The notes: a model not told the origin generated them from the sequence alone. Counted from the stretch's first letter, positions 41,117 through 50,654 are shown. The stretch is 64,000 nt of DNA from Metapseudomonas otitidis (GCF_900111835.1 NZ_FOJP01000003.1:262822-326821), one strand, 5' to 3'. A program made the numbers and translations.

Positions 41117-41147
41117 AAAAAGTGGGCCGCTGCCGCGCAGCGGGCCC
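41117..41147 (-). terminator. Rho-independent terminator after leuB
   Basis: A GC stem of about 10 pairs with one bulged base (41124-41133 with 41137-41147), followed on the minus strand by TTTTTT. It lies 7 bases after the leuB stop. Confidence 0.85.
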
Positions 41148-41153
41148 GACAGA

Positions 41154-42236
41154 TTACAGATTACGCAGGGCCTCGACCACTGCATCGCCCATGGCCTGGG
41201 TACCGACCTTGGTCGTGCCCGGGGAGTAGATGTCACCGGTGCGCAAGCCCTGGTCCAGCACGCGGCTCACGGCCTGTTCGATGGCATCGGCAGCGGCGCC
41301 CTGGTTGAAGCTGTAGCGCAGCATCATCGACACCGAGAGGATGGTCGCCAACGGGTTGGCGATGCCCTGGCCGGCGATGTCCGGTGCGGAGCCGTGGCAG
41401 GGCTCGTACATGCCCTTGTTGTTGGCGTCCAGAGAGGCGGACGGCAGCATGCCGATGGAGCCGGTGAGCATGGAGGCCTCGTCGGAAAGGATGTCGCCGA
41501 ACATGTTGTCGGTGACCATCACGTCGAACTGCTTCGGCGCACGCACCAGTTGCATAGCGGCGTTGTCGACGTACATGTGGCTGAGCTCGACGTCCGGATA
41601 GTCCTTGGCCACCTCCTCCACCACCTCGCGCCACAGCTGGCTGGAGGCGAGGACGTTGGCCTTGTCCACCGAGCACAGCTTCTTGCCACGCACGCGGGCC
41701 ATGTCGAAGCCGACGCGGGCGATGCGGCGGATCTCGCTCTCGCTGTACGGCAGGGTGTCGTAGGCCTGGCGCTCGCCATTCTCCAGCACGCGCTGCTCGC
41801 GGGGCTGGCCGAAATAGATGCCGCCGGTCAGCTCGCGGACGATGAGGATGTCCAACCCGGCGACCACTTCCGGCTTGAGGCTGGACGCCTCGGCCAGTTG
41901 CGGATAAAGGATGGCCGGACGCAGGTTGGCGAACAGGCCCAGTTGCGAGCGGATCTTCAGCAGGCCGCGCTCCGGACGGATGTCACGCTCGATCTTGTCC
42001 CACTTCGGGCCGCCCACGGCGCCCAGCAGCACGGCATCGGCCTTGCGGGCGCGCTCCAGGGTCTCGTCGGCCAGGGGCACACCGTGCTTGTCGATGGCGG
42101 CGCCGCCGATCACGTCGTGCACCAGCTCGAAGCCCAGTTGGTACTTGTCGTTGGCCACCTCGAGCACCTTGACCGCCTCGGCCATGATCTCCGGACCGAT
42201 GCCGTCACCGGGGAGAACCAGAATCTGCTTGCTCAT
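41154..42236 (-). CDS. leuB: 3-isopropylmalate dehydrogenase
   Basis: A 360-residue NAD-dependent enzyme that oxidatively decarboxylates 3-isopropylmalate. It has the isocitrate/isopropylmalate dehydrogenase signatures [12 protein letters not shown], the substrate-binding Arg series in [12 protein letters not shown], and [15 protein letters not shown] near the C-terminus. The start [10 protein letters not shown] has GAGGAAAG upstream; the in-frame ATG at 42254 is less likely. Last of the leuC-leuD-methyltransferase-leuB run. Confidence 0.96.
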   Translation of the reverse strand: MSKQILVLPGDGIGPEIMAEAVKVLEVANDKYQLGFELVHDVIGGAAIDKHGVPLADETLERARKADAVLLGAVGGPKWDKIERDIRPERGLLKIRSQLGLFANLRPAILYPQLAEASSLKPEVVAGLDILIVRELTGGIYFGQPREQRVLENGERQAYDTLPYSESEIRRIARVGFDMARVRGKKLCSVDKANVLASSQLWREVVEEVAKDYPDVELSHMYVDNAAMQLVRAPKQFDVMVTDNMFGDILSDEASMLTGSIGMLPSASLDANNKGMYEPCHGSAPDIAGQGIANPLATILSVSMMLRYSFNQGAAADAIEQAVSRVLDQGLRTGDIYSPGTTKVGTQAMGDAVVEALRNL

Positions 42237-42287
42237 GCTTTCCTCGTCATTCATCTGTCGGCGCCTCGGCGCCGGGGTGTTCAGTGT

Positions 42288-43052
42288 TCAGCGCTCGGCC
42301 CAGAGCACCAGCACATCGGTGCTGAAGGAGCCGTCCGCTGCAATCTCGAAATACTCGCGCACCTCGTCGCCCACCGAGCGCTGCAATGCCAGGATGGCCT
42401 CGCGGAATACGTCCGGCGTGCGCATGCGCTCGATCCAGGTGGCGAACTCAAGGCGCAGGCGCTGCCGCTTGGAAGCGGTCAGTACCAGCCCGGCCTCGCC
42501 GACCAGCCGTGCCCATTCGGAGGGCGAATAATCGCGCACATGGCTGGTGTCGCGCAGCACTTCCACCGTCTGCAGGTGGGTATCCAGCAACGGCTGGCCG
42601 GGGGCGACCACATCGATGAAGCACGCCGCGCCGCCCGGACGCAGGACCCGACGCACCTCGCGCAGGGCCTGGCCGACGTCCCGCCAGTGGTGGGCGGAAT
42701 AGCGGCTGAAGACATAGTCGAAGGCCTGGTCATCGAACGGCAGGCGCTCGGCAGCGCCCTGCTGGGTGCGAATGTTGTCCAGCCCGCGCTCGGCGGCCGT
42801 GCGGGCGACCACGTCCAGCATCTGGGCGGACAGGTCGTAGGCCACCACCTCGTGGCAGAACTCGGCGACCTGGAAGCTCACATGACCGGCACCGCAGCCC
42901 AGGTCGAGTACCCGGGCCCCGGCGTCAGCCGCCACCGTCTCGCGTAGCAGGACGAACTCCTCGCCCTGGGCGTGAACGGCACTGTTCAGATAGGCGGTGG
43001 CCTGGCTGCCGAACTGGCGCTGGACCACATCCTCGTGCTGGCTGGCGGTCAT
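42288..43052 (-). CDS. SAM-dependent class I methyltransferase
   Basis: A 254-residue cytosolic methyltransferase. Motif I is VLDLGCGAGHVSF, with acidic motif II in VVAYDLSAQMLD; the later LRPGGAACFIDVV segment is typical of the UbiE/type 11 group. The substrate is unknown. It lies between leuD and leuB on the same strand with short gaps (20 and 51 bases), so it is probably expressed with the leucine genes. Confidence 0.9.
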   Translation of the reverse strand: MTASQHEDVVQRQFGSQATAYLNSAVHAQGEEFVLLRETVAADAGARVLDLGCGAGHVSFQVAEFCHEVVAYDLSAQMLDVVARTAAERGLDNIRTQQGAAERLPFDDQAFDYVFSRYSAHHWRDVGQALREVRRVLRPGGAACFIDVVAPGQPLLDTHLQTVEVLRDTSHVRDYSPSEWARLVGEAGLVLTASKRQRLRLEFATWIERMRTPDVFREAILALQRSVGDEVREYFEIAADGSFSTDVLVLWAER

Positions 43053-43072
43053 GGTGAGCCTCCTCTGGCTGA

Positions 43073-43714
43073 TCAGCCCTGGAACAACCAGGGCTGGCGC
43101 TGGCGATAGCCGGCTTCGAAGGTGCGAATGGCATCGGCGTCCTGCAGGGTCAGGCCGATGTCGTCGAGGCCGTTCAGCAGGCAATGCTTGCGGAAGGCGT
43201 CCACCTCGAAGGCATAGGACTTGCCATCCGGACGGGTCACGGTCTGGGCCGCCAGGTCGACGGTCAGCTGGTAGCCCTCGGTGGCCTCGCACTGCTCGAA
43301 CAGCTCATCCACCTCTTCATCTTTCAGCACGATCGGCAGCAGGCCGTTCTTGAAGCTGTTGTTGAAGAAGATGTCGGCGAAGCTCGGCGCGATCACCGCG
43401 CGGAAGCCGTACTCATCCAGCGCCCAGGGGGCGTGCTCGCGGGAGGAGCCGCAGCCGAAGTTCTCGCGGGCCAGCAGCACGCTGGCGCCCTGGTAGCGCG
43501 GGAAGTTGAGCACGAAGTCCTTGTTCACCGGGCGCTTGGAGTTGTCCTGGTTGGGCTGGCCCACGTCCAGGTAGCGCCACTCGTCGAACAGGTTGGGGCC
43601 GAAGCCGGTGCGCTTGATCGACTTGAGGAATTGCTTGGGGATGATCTGGTCGGTGTCGACATTGGCGCGATCGAGCGGGCAGACCAGGCCGGTGTGTTGG
43701 GTAAAGGCTTTCAT
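43073..43714 (-). CDS. leuD: 3-isopropylmalate dehydratase small subunit
   Basis: A 213-residue swivel subunit of isopropylmalate isomerase. The substrate-recognition segments [13 protein letters not shown] and [15 protein letters not shown] are conserved. It starts 11 bases after the leuC stop and pairs with LeuC to form the active enzyme. Confidence 0.96.
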   Translation of the reverse strand: MKAFTQHTGLVCPLDRANVDTDQIIPKQFLKSIKRTGFGPNLFDEWRYLDVGQPNQDNSKRPVNKDFVLNFPRYQGASVLLARENFGCGSSREHAPWALDEYGFRAVIAPSFADIFFNNSFKNGLLPIVLKDEEVDELFEQCEATEGYQLTVDLAAQTVTRPDGKSYAFEVDAFRKHCLLNGLDDIGLTLQDADAIRTFEAGYRQRQPWLFQG

Positions 43715-43725
43715 GACTCTGCTCC

Positions 43726-45153
43726 TCAGGCCTGCATCAATTCACGGACGTCGATGAAGTGGCCGGTCACCGCAGCGGCGGCGGCCATGGCCGGGCTCAC
43801 CAGGTGGGTACGGCCGCCCGCGCCCTGGCGCCCTTCGAAGTTGCGGTTGGAGGTGGAGGCGCAATGCTCGCCACTTTCCAGCCGGTCCGGGTTCATCGCC
43901 AGGCACATGGAGCAGCCCGGCTCACGCCATTCGAAGCCGGCCTCGATGAAGATCTTGTCCAGCCCTTCCTGCTCGGCCTGGGCCTTGACCAGGCCGGAGC
44001 CCGGCACCACCAGCGCCTGCTTGACGGTGGCGGCGACCTTGCGGCCCTTGGCGACGGCGGCGGCAGCGCGCAGGTCCTCGATCCGCGAGTTGGTGCAGGA
44101 GCCGATGAACACGCGATCCAGGCGGATGTCGGTGATCGCCTGGTTGGCGTTCAGGCCCATGTACTTGAGCGCGCGGACGATGGAGTCGCGCTTGACCGGG
44201 TCGGCTTCGACGGCCGGGTCCGGCACGTTCTGGTCGACGGCCAGGACCATCTCCGGCGAGGTGCCCCAGCTGACCTGGGGCTTGATGTCCTCGGCACGCA
44301 GCTCGACCACGGTGTCGAAGTGGGCGTCGGCATCGGACACCAGGTCCTTCCAGGCAGCCACGGCCCTGTCCCAGTCAGCACCCTTGGGCGCGAAGGGGCG
44401 GCCTTCGACGTAGGCAACGGTCTTCTCGTCCACCGCCACCATGCCGACGCGGGCACCGGCTTCGATGGCCATGTTGCAGAGGGTCATGCGGCCTTCCATG
44501 GACAGGTCGCGGATCGCGCTGCCGGCGAACTCCAGCGCATGGCCGTTGCCACCGGCGGTACCGATCTTGCCGATCACGGCGAGGACGATGTCCTTGGCCG
44601 TGACGCCGAAGGGCAACTGGCCCTCCACGCGGACCTGCATGTTCTTCATCTTCTTGGCCACCAGGCACTGGGTGGCGAGCACATGCTCCACCTCGGAGGT
44701 GCCGATGCCGTGGGCCAGGGCACCGAACGCACCGTGGGTGGAGGTGTGGGAGTCGCCGCAGACCACGGTCATGCCCGGCAGGGTGGCGCCCTGCTCCGGC
44801 CCGACCACGTGGACGATGCCCTGGCGCACGTCGTTCATCTTGAATTCGAGGATGCCGAAGTCATCGCAGTTCTCGTCCAGGGTCTTGACCTGGATGCGCG
44901 ACACCTCGTCGGCGATGGCCTCGAGGCCACCCTTGCGCTCGGCGGTGGTGGTGGGAACGTTGTGGTCCGGGGTGGCGATGTTGGCATCGATGCGCCACGG
45001 CTTGCGACCGGCCAGGCGCAGGCCTTCGAAGGCCTGGGGCGAGGTCACCTCGTGGAGGATGTGACGGTCGATGTAGATGAGCGACGAACCGTCGTCGCGG
45101 CGCTTCACCTCATGCATTTCCCAGAGCTTGTCGTAGAGCGTCTTGCCAGCCAT
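43726..45153 (-). CDS. leuC: 3-isopropylmalate dehydratase large subunit
   Basis: A 475-residue aconitase-family subunit that isomerises 2- to 3-isopropylmalate. The 4Fe-4S ligands are Cys in FIGSCTNSR and the Cys pair in [25 protein letters not shown] is a typical substrate segment. First gene of the leu cluster, divergent from a LysR regulator across 205 bases holding two palindromes. Confidence 0.96.
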   Translation of the reverse strand: MAGKTLYDKLWEMHEVKRRDDGSSLIYIDRHILHEVTSPQAFEGLRLAGRKPWRIDANIATPDHNVPTTTAERKGGLEAIADEVSRIQVKTLDENCDDFGILEFKMNDVRQGIVHVVGPEQGATLPGMTVVCGDSHTSTHGAFGALAHGIGTSEVEHVLATQCLVAKKMKNMQVRVEGQLPFGVTAKDIVLAVIGKIGTAGGNGHALEFAGSAIRDLSMEGRMTLCNMAIEAGARVGMVAVDEKTVAYVEGRPFAPKGADWDRAVAAWKDLVSDADAHFDTVVELRAEDIKPQVSWGTSPEMVLAVDQNVPDPAVEADPVKRDSIVRALKYMGLNANQAITDIRLDRVFIGSCTNSRIEDLRAAAAVAKGRKVAATVKQALVVPGSGLVKAQAEQEGLDKIFIEAGFEWREPGCSMCLAMNPDRLESGEHCASTSNRNFEGRQGAGGRTHLVSPAMAAAAAVTGHFIDVRELMQA

Positions 45154-45234
45154 CGGACTTTCCTCATCGGCGTGTTTCTATGCGGGGGCTCTGCAAAGGC
45201 CCCTTGGCTCGTGTGGGGATGCTAGGGGCTTGCA

Positions 45235-45247
45235 TTGAATAACTCAA
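45235..45247. promoter_or_regulatory. LysR-type box 1 (T-N11-A) between leuC and lysR
   Basis: TTGAATAACTCAA is an inverted TTGA/TCAA repeat in T-N11-A form, nearer to leuC. AT-rich flanks suggest it lies close to the leuC promoter. Confidence 0.5.
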
Positions 45248-45268
45248 ATTCATATTTTTTATCCAAAT

Positions 45269-45285
45269 GATTCCTGACAGGAATC
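45269..45285. promoter_or_regulatory. LysR-type box 2, perfect 17-base palindrome
   Basis: GATTCCTG-A-CAGGAATC, with 8-base arms, contains a T-N11-A core. It is centred 36 bases from box 1. The pair fits the recognition- and activation-site layout of a LysR regulator controlling its divergent neighbour. Confidence 0.6.
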
Positions 45286-45358
45286 CATAACCCGGTAGCC
45301 GACAGGCACCGGAACACGCCCGCGATGCATCCGCCATCGCCGCCAGGAGCCGATACCG

Positions 45359-46240
45359 ATGGACCTCGCCAGCCTCAACGCCTTTATCGCCATCGCCGAG
45401 ACCGGCAGCTTCTCCGAAGCCGGCGAACGCCTGCACCTCACCCAGCCGGCGGTGAGCAAGCGCATCGCCTCGCTGGAACAGCAGCTGAACGTCCGCCTGT
45501 TCGACCGCCTGGGACGCGAGGTGGGGCTGACGGAAGCCGGGCGCGCCCTCCTCCCCCGCGCCTACCAGATCCTCAACGTGCTGGACGACACCCGCCGCGC
45601 GCTGAGCAACCTGTCCGGCGACATCAGCGGTCGGCTCACCCTGGCCACCAGCCACCACATCGGCCTGCATCGGCTACCGCCGCTGCTGCGCGCCTTCACC
45701 CGCGCCTACCCGCAGGTGGCGCTGGATATCCAGTTCCTCGATTCCGAGGTGGCCTACGAGGAGATCCTCCACGGTCGCGCCGAGCTGGCGGTCATCACAC
45801 TGGCTCCGGAGACCGCCGACCCGGTCCAGGCCGTGCCGGTGTGGGACGACGCCCTCGACTTCGTCGCCGCGCCCGAACACCCGCTGGCCCGCGACAAGAC
45901 CATCTTCCTCGCCGACGTCGCCAAGCACCCGGCGGTGTTCCCCGGCGGCAACACCTTCACCCACCACATCGTCCGCCGCCTGTTCGAGGCGGAAGGCCTG
46001 ACACCGAACATCGCCATGAGCACCAACTACCTGGAGACCATCAAGATGATGGTGTCCATCGGCCTGGCCTGGAGCGTGCTGCCACGCACCATGCTCGACG
46101 AGCAGGTGGTGCGCCTGCCGCTGCAGGACATCCAGCTGAGCCGCCAGCTCGGCTACATCTTCCATACCGACCGCACCCTCTCCAACGCCGCCCGGGCCTT
46201 CATGGTCCTGCTGGATGGGCAGCGCGACCCGCTTGCCTGA
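45359..46240 (+). CDS. LysR family transcriptional regulator
   Basis: A 293-residue regulator. The N-terminal winged helix reads LNAFIAIAETGSFSEAGERL and LTQPAVSKRIASLE; the effector domain follows (RLTLATSHHIGLHRLPPLL). AGGAG lies 9 bases before the ATG. It diverges from leuC, with two palindromes between them, so leuCD control and autoregulation are the obvious guess; the effector may be a leucine-pathway intermediate (inference). Confidence 0.92.
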   Translation: MDLASLNAFIAIAETGSFSEAGERLHLTQPAVSKRIASLEQQLNVRLFDRLGREVGLTEAGRALLPRAYQILNVLDDTRRALSNLSGDISGRLTLATSHHIGLHRLPPLLRAFTRAYPQVALDIQFLDSEVAYEEILHGRAELAVITLAPETADPVQAVPVWDDALDFVAAPEHPLARDKTIFLADVAKHPAVFPGGNTFTHHIVRRLFEAEGLTPNIAMSTNYLETIKMMVSIGLAWSVLPRTMLDEQVVRLPLQDIQLSRQLGYIFHTDRTLSNAARAFMVLLDGQRDPLA

Positions 46241-46357
46241 TCCGGGGAGCTGGGGCTAACGTGAACGCCATAACGATAAGAAAAGGCTTTCCCATGCCTG
46301 CCTCGGTTCCAGGCCTCAACCGCGCCAATTCGTACCCTCCTGACAGACCCAGGCGCC

Positions 46358-49300
46358 ATGACCCAATCTTCCGATAGCCCCCCGCTGCCCTTCATTCCAG
46401 CCCTGGACCCGGTCGAGTTCGAACAGAGCTGGCAGGACGCCCCGCGACTGATCGCCGCGCTCAACGGCGCACGGCTGGGGGCGTGGGACTGGGACCTGGC
46501 CAGCGGCCGGGTCAACTGGTCACGGGGTGCCCAGGCATTGTTCGGCTTCGATCCGCGGGTACCGCTGGCGCAGCGGGTCGACTACATGGAGCTGATCCCG
46601 GAGGACGACCGCGAACGGATCATCGGGCTGTTCAGGCTGGTACTGGAGAACCGCCCCATCTCCCACGCCTACCGGCACCGCATCCGCTGGCCGGACGGCA
46701 GCCTGCACTGGCTGGAGATCAGCGGCAGCCTGCAGCAGGACGACGATGGCCGTCGCCATGTCATCGGCGTGATCCGCGACGTCACCGCCCAGCAGGAGCG
46801 CGACGAGGCTCTGGCCAGCTCGCAACGGCGTTTCTCCACCCTGTTCCAGCTCAGTCCGGACGTGGTGATGCTGGTGCGCGTGAAGGACGGCCGCATCACC
46901 GAGGCCAACCAGCACTTCGAAACGCTGTTCGGCTGGCCCTCCTGCGAGGTGATCGGGCGCAACGCACTGGAGCTGGACCTCTGGGTCGACACCCGCCAGC
47001 GCGAGCACCTCTATCGCATCGGCCCCGGCTCCAGCGAGCCCGTGGTGCAGGAAGTGCAGATGCGCACCCGTGACGGCCGCCTGCTGGATGGCGTGCTGTC
47101 CACCCAGTACGTGGAGCTGGACGGCGAGGCCTTCTTCATCAGCACCTTCCTCGACACCACCGAGCGTCGGCAGGCCGAAGCCGCCCTGCGCACCAGCGAG
47201 GAAAAGTTCGCCAAGGCCTTTCACAGCTCGCCGGATGCCATCGTCATCACCGAGCGCGAGAGCGGGCTGTTCATCGAGGCCAACCCCAGCTTCGCCCGGC
47301 AGTTCGGCTGGACCAACGCCGAGACCATCGGCCACACCTCCACCGAGCTGGGCCTGTGGATCGACCCCGCGCAGCGCCGGCAGATGCTCCTCGGCCAGGA
47401 CGACAACGGCCGGCTGATGGGCGTGGAAGTGGAACTCCGCCACCGTGACGGCACCACCAGCACCAATTTGATCTACGGCGACCAGATCCAGTTGCAGGGG
47501 CGCGACTGCCTGGTCCTCACCGTGCGCGACATCACCGCCGTACGCGCCCAGGAGCGTGCCCTGCGTGACAGCCAGGAACGCCTGGCGCTGGCGCTGGAGT
47601 CAGCCGACCTGGGCACCTGGGACTGGCACATCCCCAGCGGGCGGCTGTATGGCTCGGCACGCGCCTCGGCCCTCCACGGGCTGGCACCGGAACCCTTCGA
47701 CGGCGACTTCCACCTGTTCTTCGCCAGCGTTCCCGCCGAGGACCGCCGGACGATGCGCAAGGCCTACCAGGAGCTGCAGGACGGCCAGCAGACGCGCTAC
47801 CAGCTGATCTACCGCTCGCGCTTCGCCAATGGCGAGGTGCATTACCTGGAGAGCACCGCCAAGCTCTACCGCGATGCCAACAGCGCACCGCTGCGCATGG
47901 CGGGCACCCTCATGGACATCACCGAGCGCGTGCGCCGCGAGCAGCACCTGGCTGCCTCGGAGGAAAAGTTCTCCACCCTGTTCCAGGCCAGCCCGGACCC
48001 GATCTGCGTCACCCGCCTGCGTGACGGCGCCTTCATCGAGATCAACCCCAGCTTCACCGACGTGTTCGGCTGGAAACCGGAAGAGATCGTCGGCCGCTGC
48101 GCCCCCGAGATCCGCTTCTGGGCCAACCTGGAACAGCGCGAGCAACTCTCCGCCCAACTGATGCGGGACAAGGGCCTGGACAACGTCGAGGTGCACTACC
48201 TGAAGCGCTCCGGCGAGCCGATCACCTGCGTGGTCTCCAGCCGCTTCATCCGCGTCGAACGGCAGCTGTGCATCACCACCACCTTCCGCGACGTGACCGA
48301 GCGCAAGCAGGCGGAAGCCGCGCTCAAGGCCAGCCAGGAGAAGTTCGCCAAGGCGTTCCACAGCTCGCCGGACGCCATCACCATCACCGAGCTGGAAAGC
48401 GGCCGCTACATCGAGGTCAACGAAGGCTTCTGCCGCCTCACCGGCTACAGCGCCGAGGAGGTGATCGGCCGTACCGCCGGCGAGATGCAGATCTGGTCGG
48501 ACCCGGCCGAACGCCGGCGGCTGCTGGAAGTGCTGGACCGCGACGGCCGCGCGCTGCACCTGGAAATGGTCGGTCGCCACCGCGACGGGCACACCAAGAC
48601 GGTGGAAGTGTCGGTGGAGCGCATCGAGCTGGACGGCAAGGCCTGCCTGCTGCTAACCGCGCGGGACATCAGCGCCCTGAAGGATGCTCAAGAGCAGATC
48701 CACCACCTGGCCTACCACGACCCGCTGACCAACCTGCCCAACCGCGCCCTGCTGATGGACCGCCTCACCCAGCAGATCGCCCTGCTCAAGCGGCACGATC
48801 TGCGCGGCGCCCTGCTCTTCCTCGACCTGGACCACTTCAAGCACATCAACGATTCCCTCGGCCACCCGGTGGGCGATGCCGTGCTGAAAATGGTCACTGC
48901 ACGCCTCGAAGCCAGCGTGCGCCTGGAGGACACCGTGGCCCGCCTGGGCGGTGATGAGTTCGTGGTGCTGCTCAGCGGCCTGGAGGGCAAGCGCTCGGAA
49001 GTGACCCGCCAGGTCCGCCAGATCGCCGACAAGCTGCGCAAGCTGCTGGCCGAGCCGATGCTGCTGGACGGCCACCACCTGCAGGTGACGCCGAGCATCG
49101 GTATTGCGCTGATCCCGGACCACGGCCAGACCCCGGCCGACCTGCTCAAGCGCGCCGACATCGCGCTGTACCGGGCCAAGGACTCCGGGCGCAACGCCAT
49201 CCAGCTGTTCCGCTCCACCATGCAGGAAGCGGCCAGCGAGCGACTGCGCCTGGAGAACGACCTGCGCCTGGCGCTCGCCCGCAGCGAGTTCGAGTTGCAC

Positions 49301-50029
49301 TACCAGCCCCAGGTGGACGCCCGCAGCAACCGCATCGTCGGTGCCGAAGCGCTGCTGCGCTGGGTGCACCCGACCCTGGGGCCGCAGTCACCGGGCCAGT
49401 TCATCCAGGTGCTGGAGGAAAGCGGGCAGATCCTCGAGGTCGGCAGCTGGGTACTGGAGGAAGCCTGTCGCAACTGCGCCACGCTGATCGCCGATGGCCT
49501 GATCGACCCGAGCGACTTCAGCCTGTGCGTCAACATCAGCCCGAGGCAGTTCCGCCAGAACGATTTCGTCGAGCGCATCGAGAAGAGCCTGAGCAACAGC
49601 CACCTGCCCCGCCGCCTCCTCAAGCTGGAAGTGACCGAGGGCATCGTGATCCAGAACATCGACGACACCATCGGCAAGATGCGCCGACTGAAGAAGCTCG
49701 GCGTGAGCTTCGCCATGGACGATTTCGGCACGGGGTATTCGTCACTCACCTACCTCAAGCGCCTGCCGGTGGACGTGCTGAAGATCGACCAGTCCTTCGT
49801 CCGCGACGCCACCAACGACCCCAATGACGCCGAGATCATCCGCGCCATCGTTGCCATGGCGCGCAGCCTAGGCCTGGGCATGGTGGCCGAAGGCGTGGAA
49901 CAGCCCGAGCAGCTGGAGTTCCTCGAGCAGCAGGGCTGCCACCTCTATCAGGGCTACCTGTTCAGCCGCCCCCTGCCCTTCTCCGCCTTCCGCACCCTGC
50001 TCAAACCGGCGACGGCCGCCAACGCCTGA
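46358..50029 (+). CDS. Multi-PAS GGDEF-EAL cyclic-di-GMP protein
   Basis: A 1223-residue cytoplasmic protein with no signal peptide or membrane span. Six PAS domains occupy about 34-775. They appear to be two consecutive triplets: 1 and 4 share L-G-x-W-D-W, 2 and 5 share FSTLFQ-x-SPD, 3 and 6 share KFAKAFHSSPDAI. A GGDEF domain follows (about 790-950) with an intact active site (RLGGDEFV), then an EAL domain (about 965-1215) with EALLRW and the loop DDFGTGYSSL intact. It could therefore synthesise and degrade c-di-GMP; which activity dominates is not visible. It is a single-gene unit ending in a hairpin. Confidence 0.93.
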   Translation: MTQSSDSPPLPFIPALDPVEFEQSWQDAPRLIAALNGARLGAWDWDLASGRVNWSRGAQALFGFDPRVPLAQRVDYMELIPEDDRERIIGLFRLVLENRPISHAYRHRIRWPDGSLHWLEISGSLQQDDDGRRHVIGVIRDVTAQQERDEALASSQRRFSTLFQLSPDVVMLVRVKDGRITEANQHFETLFGWPSCEVIGRNALELDLWVDTRQREHLYRIGPGSSEPVVQEVQMRTRDGRLLDGVLSTQYVELDGEAFFISTFLDTTERRQAEAALRTSEEKFAKAFHSSPDAIVITERESGLFIEANPSFARQFGWTNAETIGHTSTELGLWIDPAQRRQMLLGQDDNGRLMGVEVELRHRDGTTSTNLIYGDQIQLQGRDCLVLTVRDITAVRAQERALRDSQERLALALESADLGTWDWHIPSGRLYGSARASALHGLAPEPFDGDFHLFFASVPAEDRRTMRKAYQELQDGQQTRYQLIYRSRFANGEVHYLESTAKLYRDANSAPLRMAGTLMDITERVRREQHLAASEEKFSTLFQASPDPICVTRLRDGAFIEINPSFTDVFGWKPEEIVGRCAPEIRFWANLEQREQLSAQLMRDKGLDNVEVHYLKRSGEPITCVVSSRFIRVERQLCITTTFRDVTERKQAEAALKASQEKFAKAFHSSPDAITITELESGRYIEVNEGFCRLTGYSAEEVIGRTAGEMQIWSDPAERRRLLEVLDRDGRALHLEMVGRHRDGHTKTVEVSVERIELDGKACLLLTARDISALKDAQEQIHHLAYHDPLTNLPNRALLMDRLTQQIALLKRHDLRGALLFLDLDHFKHINDSLGHPVGDAVLKMVTARLEASVRLEDTVARLGGDEFVVLLSGLEGKRSEVTRQVRQIADKLRKLLAEPMLLDGHHLQVTPSIGIALIPDHGQTPADLLKRADIALYRAKDSGRNAIQLFRSTMQEAASERLRLENDLRLALARSEFELHYQPQVDARSNRIVGAEALLRWVHPTLGPQSPGQFIQVLEESGQILEVGSWVLEEACRNCATLIADGLIDPSDFSLCVNISPRQFRQNDFVERIEKSLSNSHLPRRLLKLEVTEGIVIQNIDDTIGKMRRLKKLGVSFAMDDFGTGYSSLTYLKRLPVDVLKIDQSFVRDATNDPNDAEIIRAIVAMARSLGLGMVAEGVEQPEQLEFLEQQGCHLYQGYLFSRPLPFSAFRTLLKPATAANA

Positions 50030-50040
50030 TTCCCGGACAA

Positions 50041-50072
50041 GAAAAAGGGCGCCACTCGGGCGCCCTTGTTTC
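50041..50072. terminator. Bidirectional terminator between the c-di-GMP gene and ibpA
   Basis: A perfect 9-base stem (AAGGGCGCC, 50045-50053, with 50059-50067) and a 5-base loop. The minus-strand side has TTTTTCTT, serving ibpA well; the plus-strand side has only GTTTCA. Confidence 0.8.
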
Positions 50073-50089
50073 ACATGGCCAGGAGTCGA

Positions 50090-50545
50090 TCAGTGCTCCA
50101 GCATGGCCGGCCCGCCATTGCCACCGATGGGAATGCGCTTGGGCTTGGCCTCTTCCGGCACGACACGCACCAGGTCGATGTTGAGCAGGCCGTTCTGCAG
50201 CGACGCACCCTTCACCTCGATGTGGTCGGCCAGGCGGAACGACAGCTTGAAGGCGCGCTGGGCGATGCCCTGGTGCAGGTAGGTCACGCTGCTCTCGGGG
50301 CCCTTGTCGCGCTTGCCACCGCTGACGGTCAGCACGCCACGCTCGACCTGCAGTTCGAGGTCGTCTTCCTGGAAGCCGGCGGCCGCGACCACGATGCGGT
50401 ACTGGTCATCGCCATGCTTCTCGACGTTGTAGGGCGGGTAGCTGCTGCCCCCTTCGTTGCGCAGGGCCGACTCGAACAGGTCGTTGAAGCGGTCGAAACC
50501 CACGGAATGGCGGAACAGGGGGGCCAGGGAAAATGCAGTGCTCAT
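50090..50545 (-). CDS. ibpA: Small heat-shock protein (Hsp20/IbpA)
   Basis: A 151-residue holdase chaperone that binds unfolding proteins for later rescue by DnaK/ClpB. The alpha-crystallin domain spans about residues 36-130 (YNVEKHGDDQYRIVVAAAGF, and the GVLTVSGGKR strand). The C-terminal anchoring motif is RIPI. Upstream are a heat-shock sigma-32 promoter and a ROSE-type hairpin over the ribosome-binding site, so both transcription and translation should respond to heat. Confidence 0.95.
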   Translation of the reverse strand: MSTAFSLAPLFRHSVGFDRFNDLFESALRNEGGSSYPPYNVEKHGDDQYRIVVAAAGFQEDDLELQVERGVLTVSGGKRDKGPESSVTYLHQGIAQRAFKLSFRLADHIEVKGASLQNGLLNIDLVRVVPEEAKPKRIPIGGNGGPAMLEH

Positions 50546-50610
50546 AGTGTTCTCCTGAATAGATCAGCAAGGGTTCTACGGGTGCGGGACCCGACTTCGG
50601 CATCCCGCAG
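50546..50610 (-). ncRNA. ROSE-type RNA thermometer in the ibpA 5' leader
   Basis: The minus-strand leader of about 65 bases folds into two hairpins. The first pairs GCGGGA with TCCCGC (50584-50608). The second pairs CUUGCUGA (50571-50564) with UCAGGAG (50558-50552), closing a 5-base loop. That covers the whole AGGAG site, 6 bases from the ATG, with one G bulged opposite it. The U-U-G-C-U segment facing the SD with an extra G is the hallmark of ROSE elements. Confidence 0.8.
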
Positions 50611-50616
50611 TACCCT

Positions 50617-50644
50617 AGATAGGGACAGGCCGAAACTTTTCAAG
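50617..50644 (-). promoter_or_regulatory. Sigma-32 heat-shock promoter of ibpA
   Basis: On the minus strand, -35 CTTGAAA (50638-50644) and -10 CCCTATCT (50617-50624) are 13 bases apart, close to the sigma-32 consensus. Transcription should begin near 50610. The -35 overlaps the ribosome-binding site of the divergent SDR gene. Confidence 0.8.
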
Positions 50645-50654
50645 GGGGCAAATC

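Noticed and set aside
39930..42947. A 1005-codon open frame on the plus strand
   Set aside because: Antisense of asd, leuB and the methyltransferase, all of which have clear motifs. Its composition (His/Gln/Gly/Val-rich) is that of a high-GC shadow frame.
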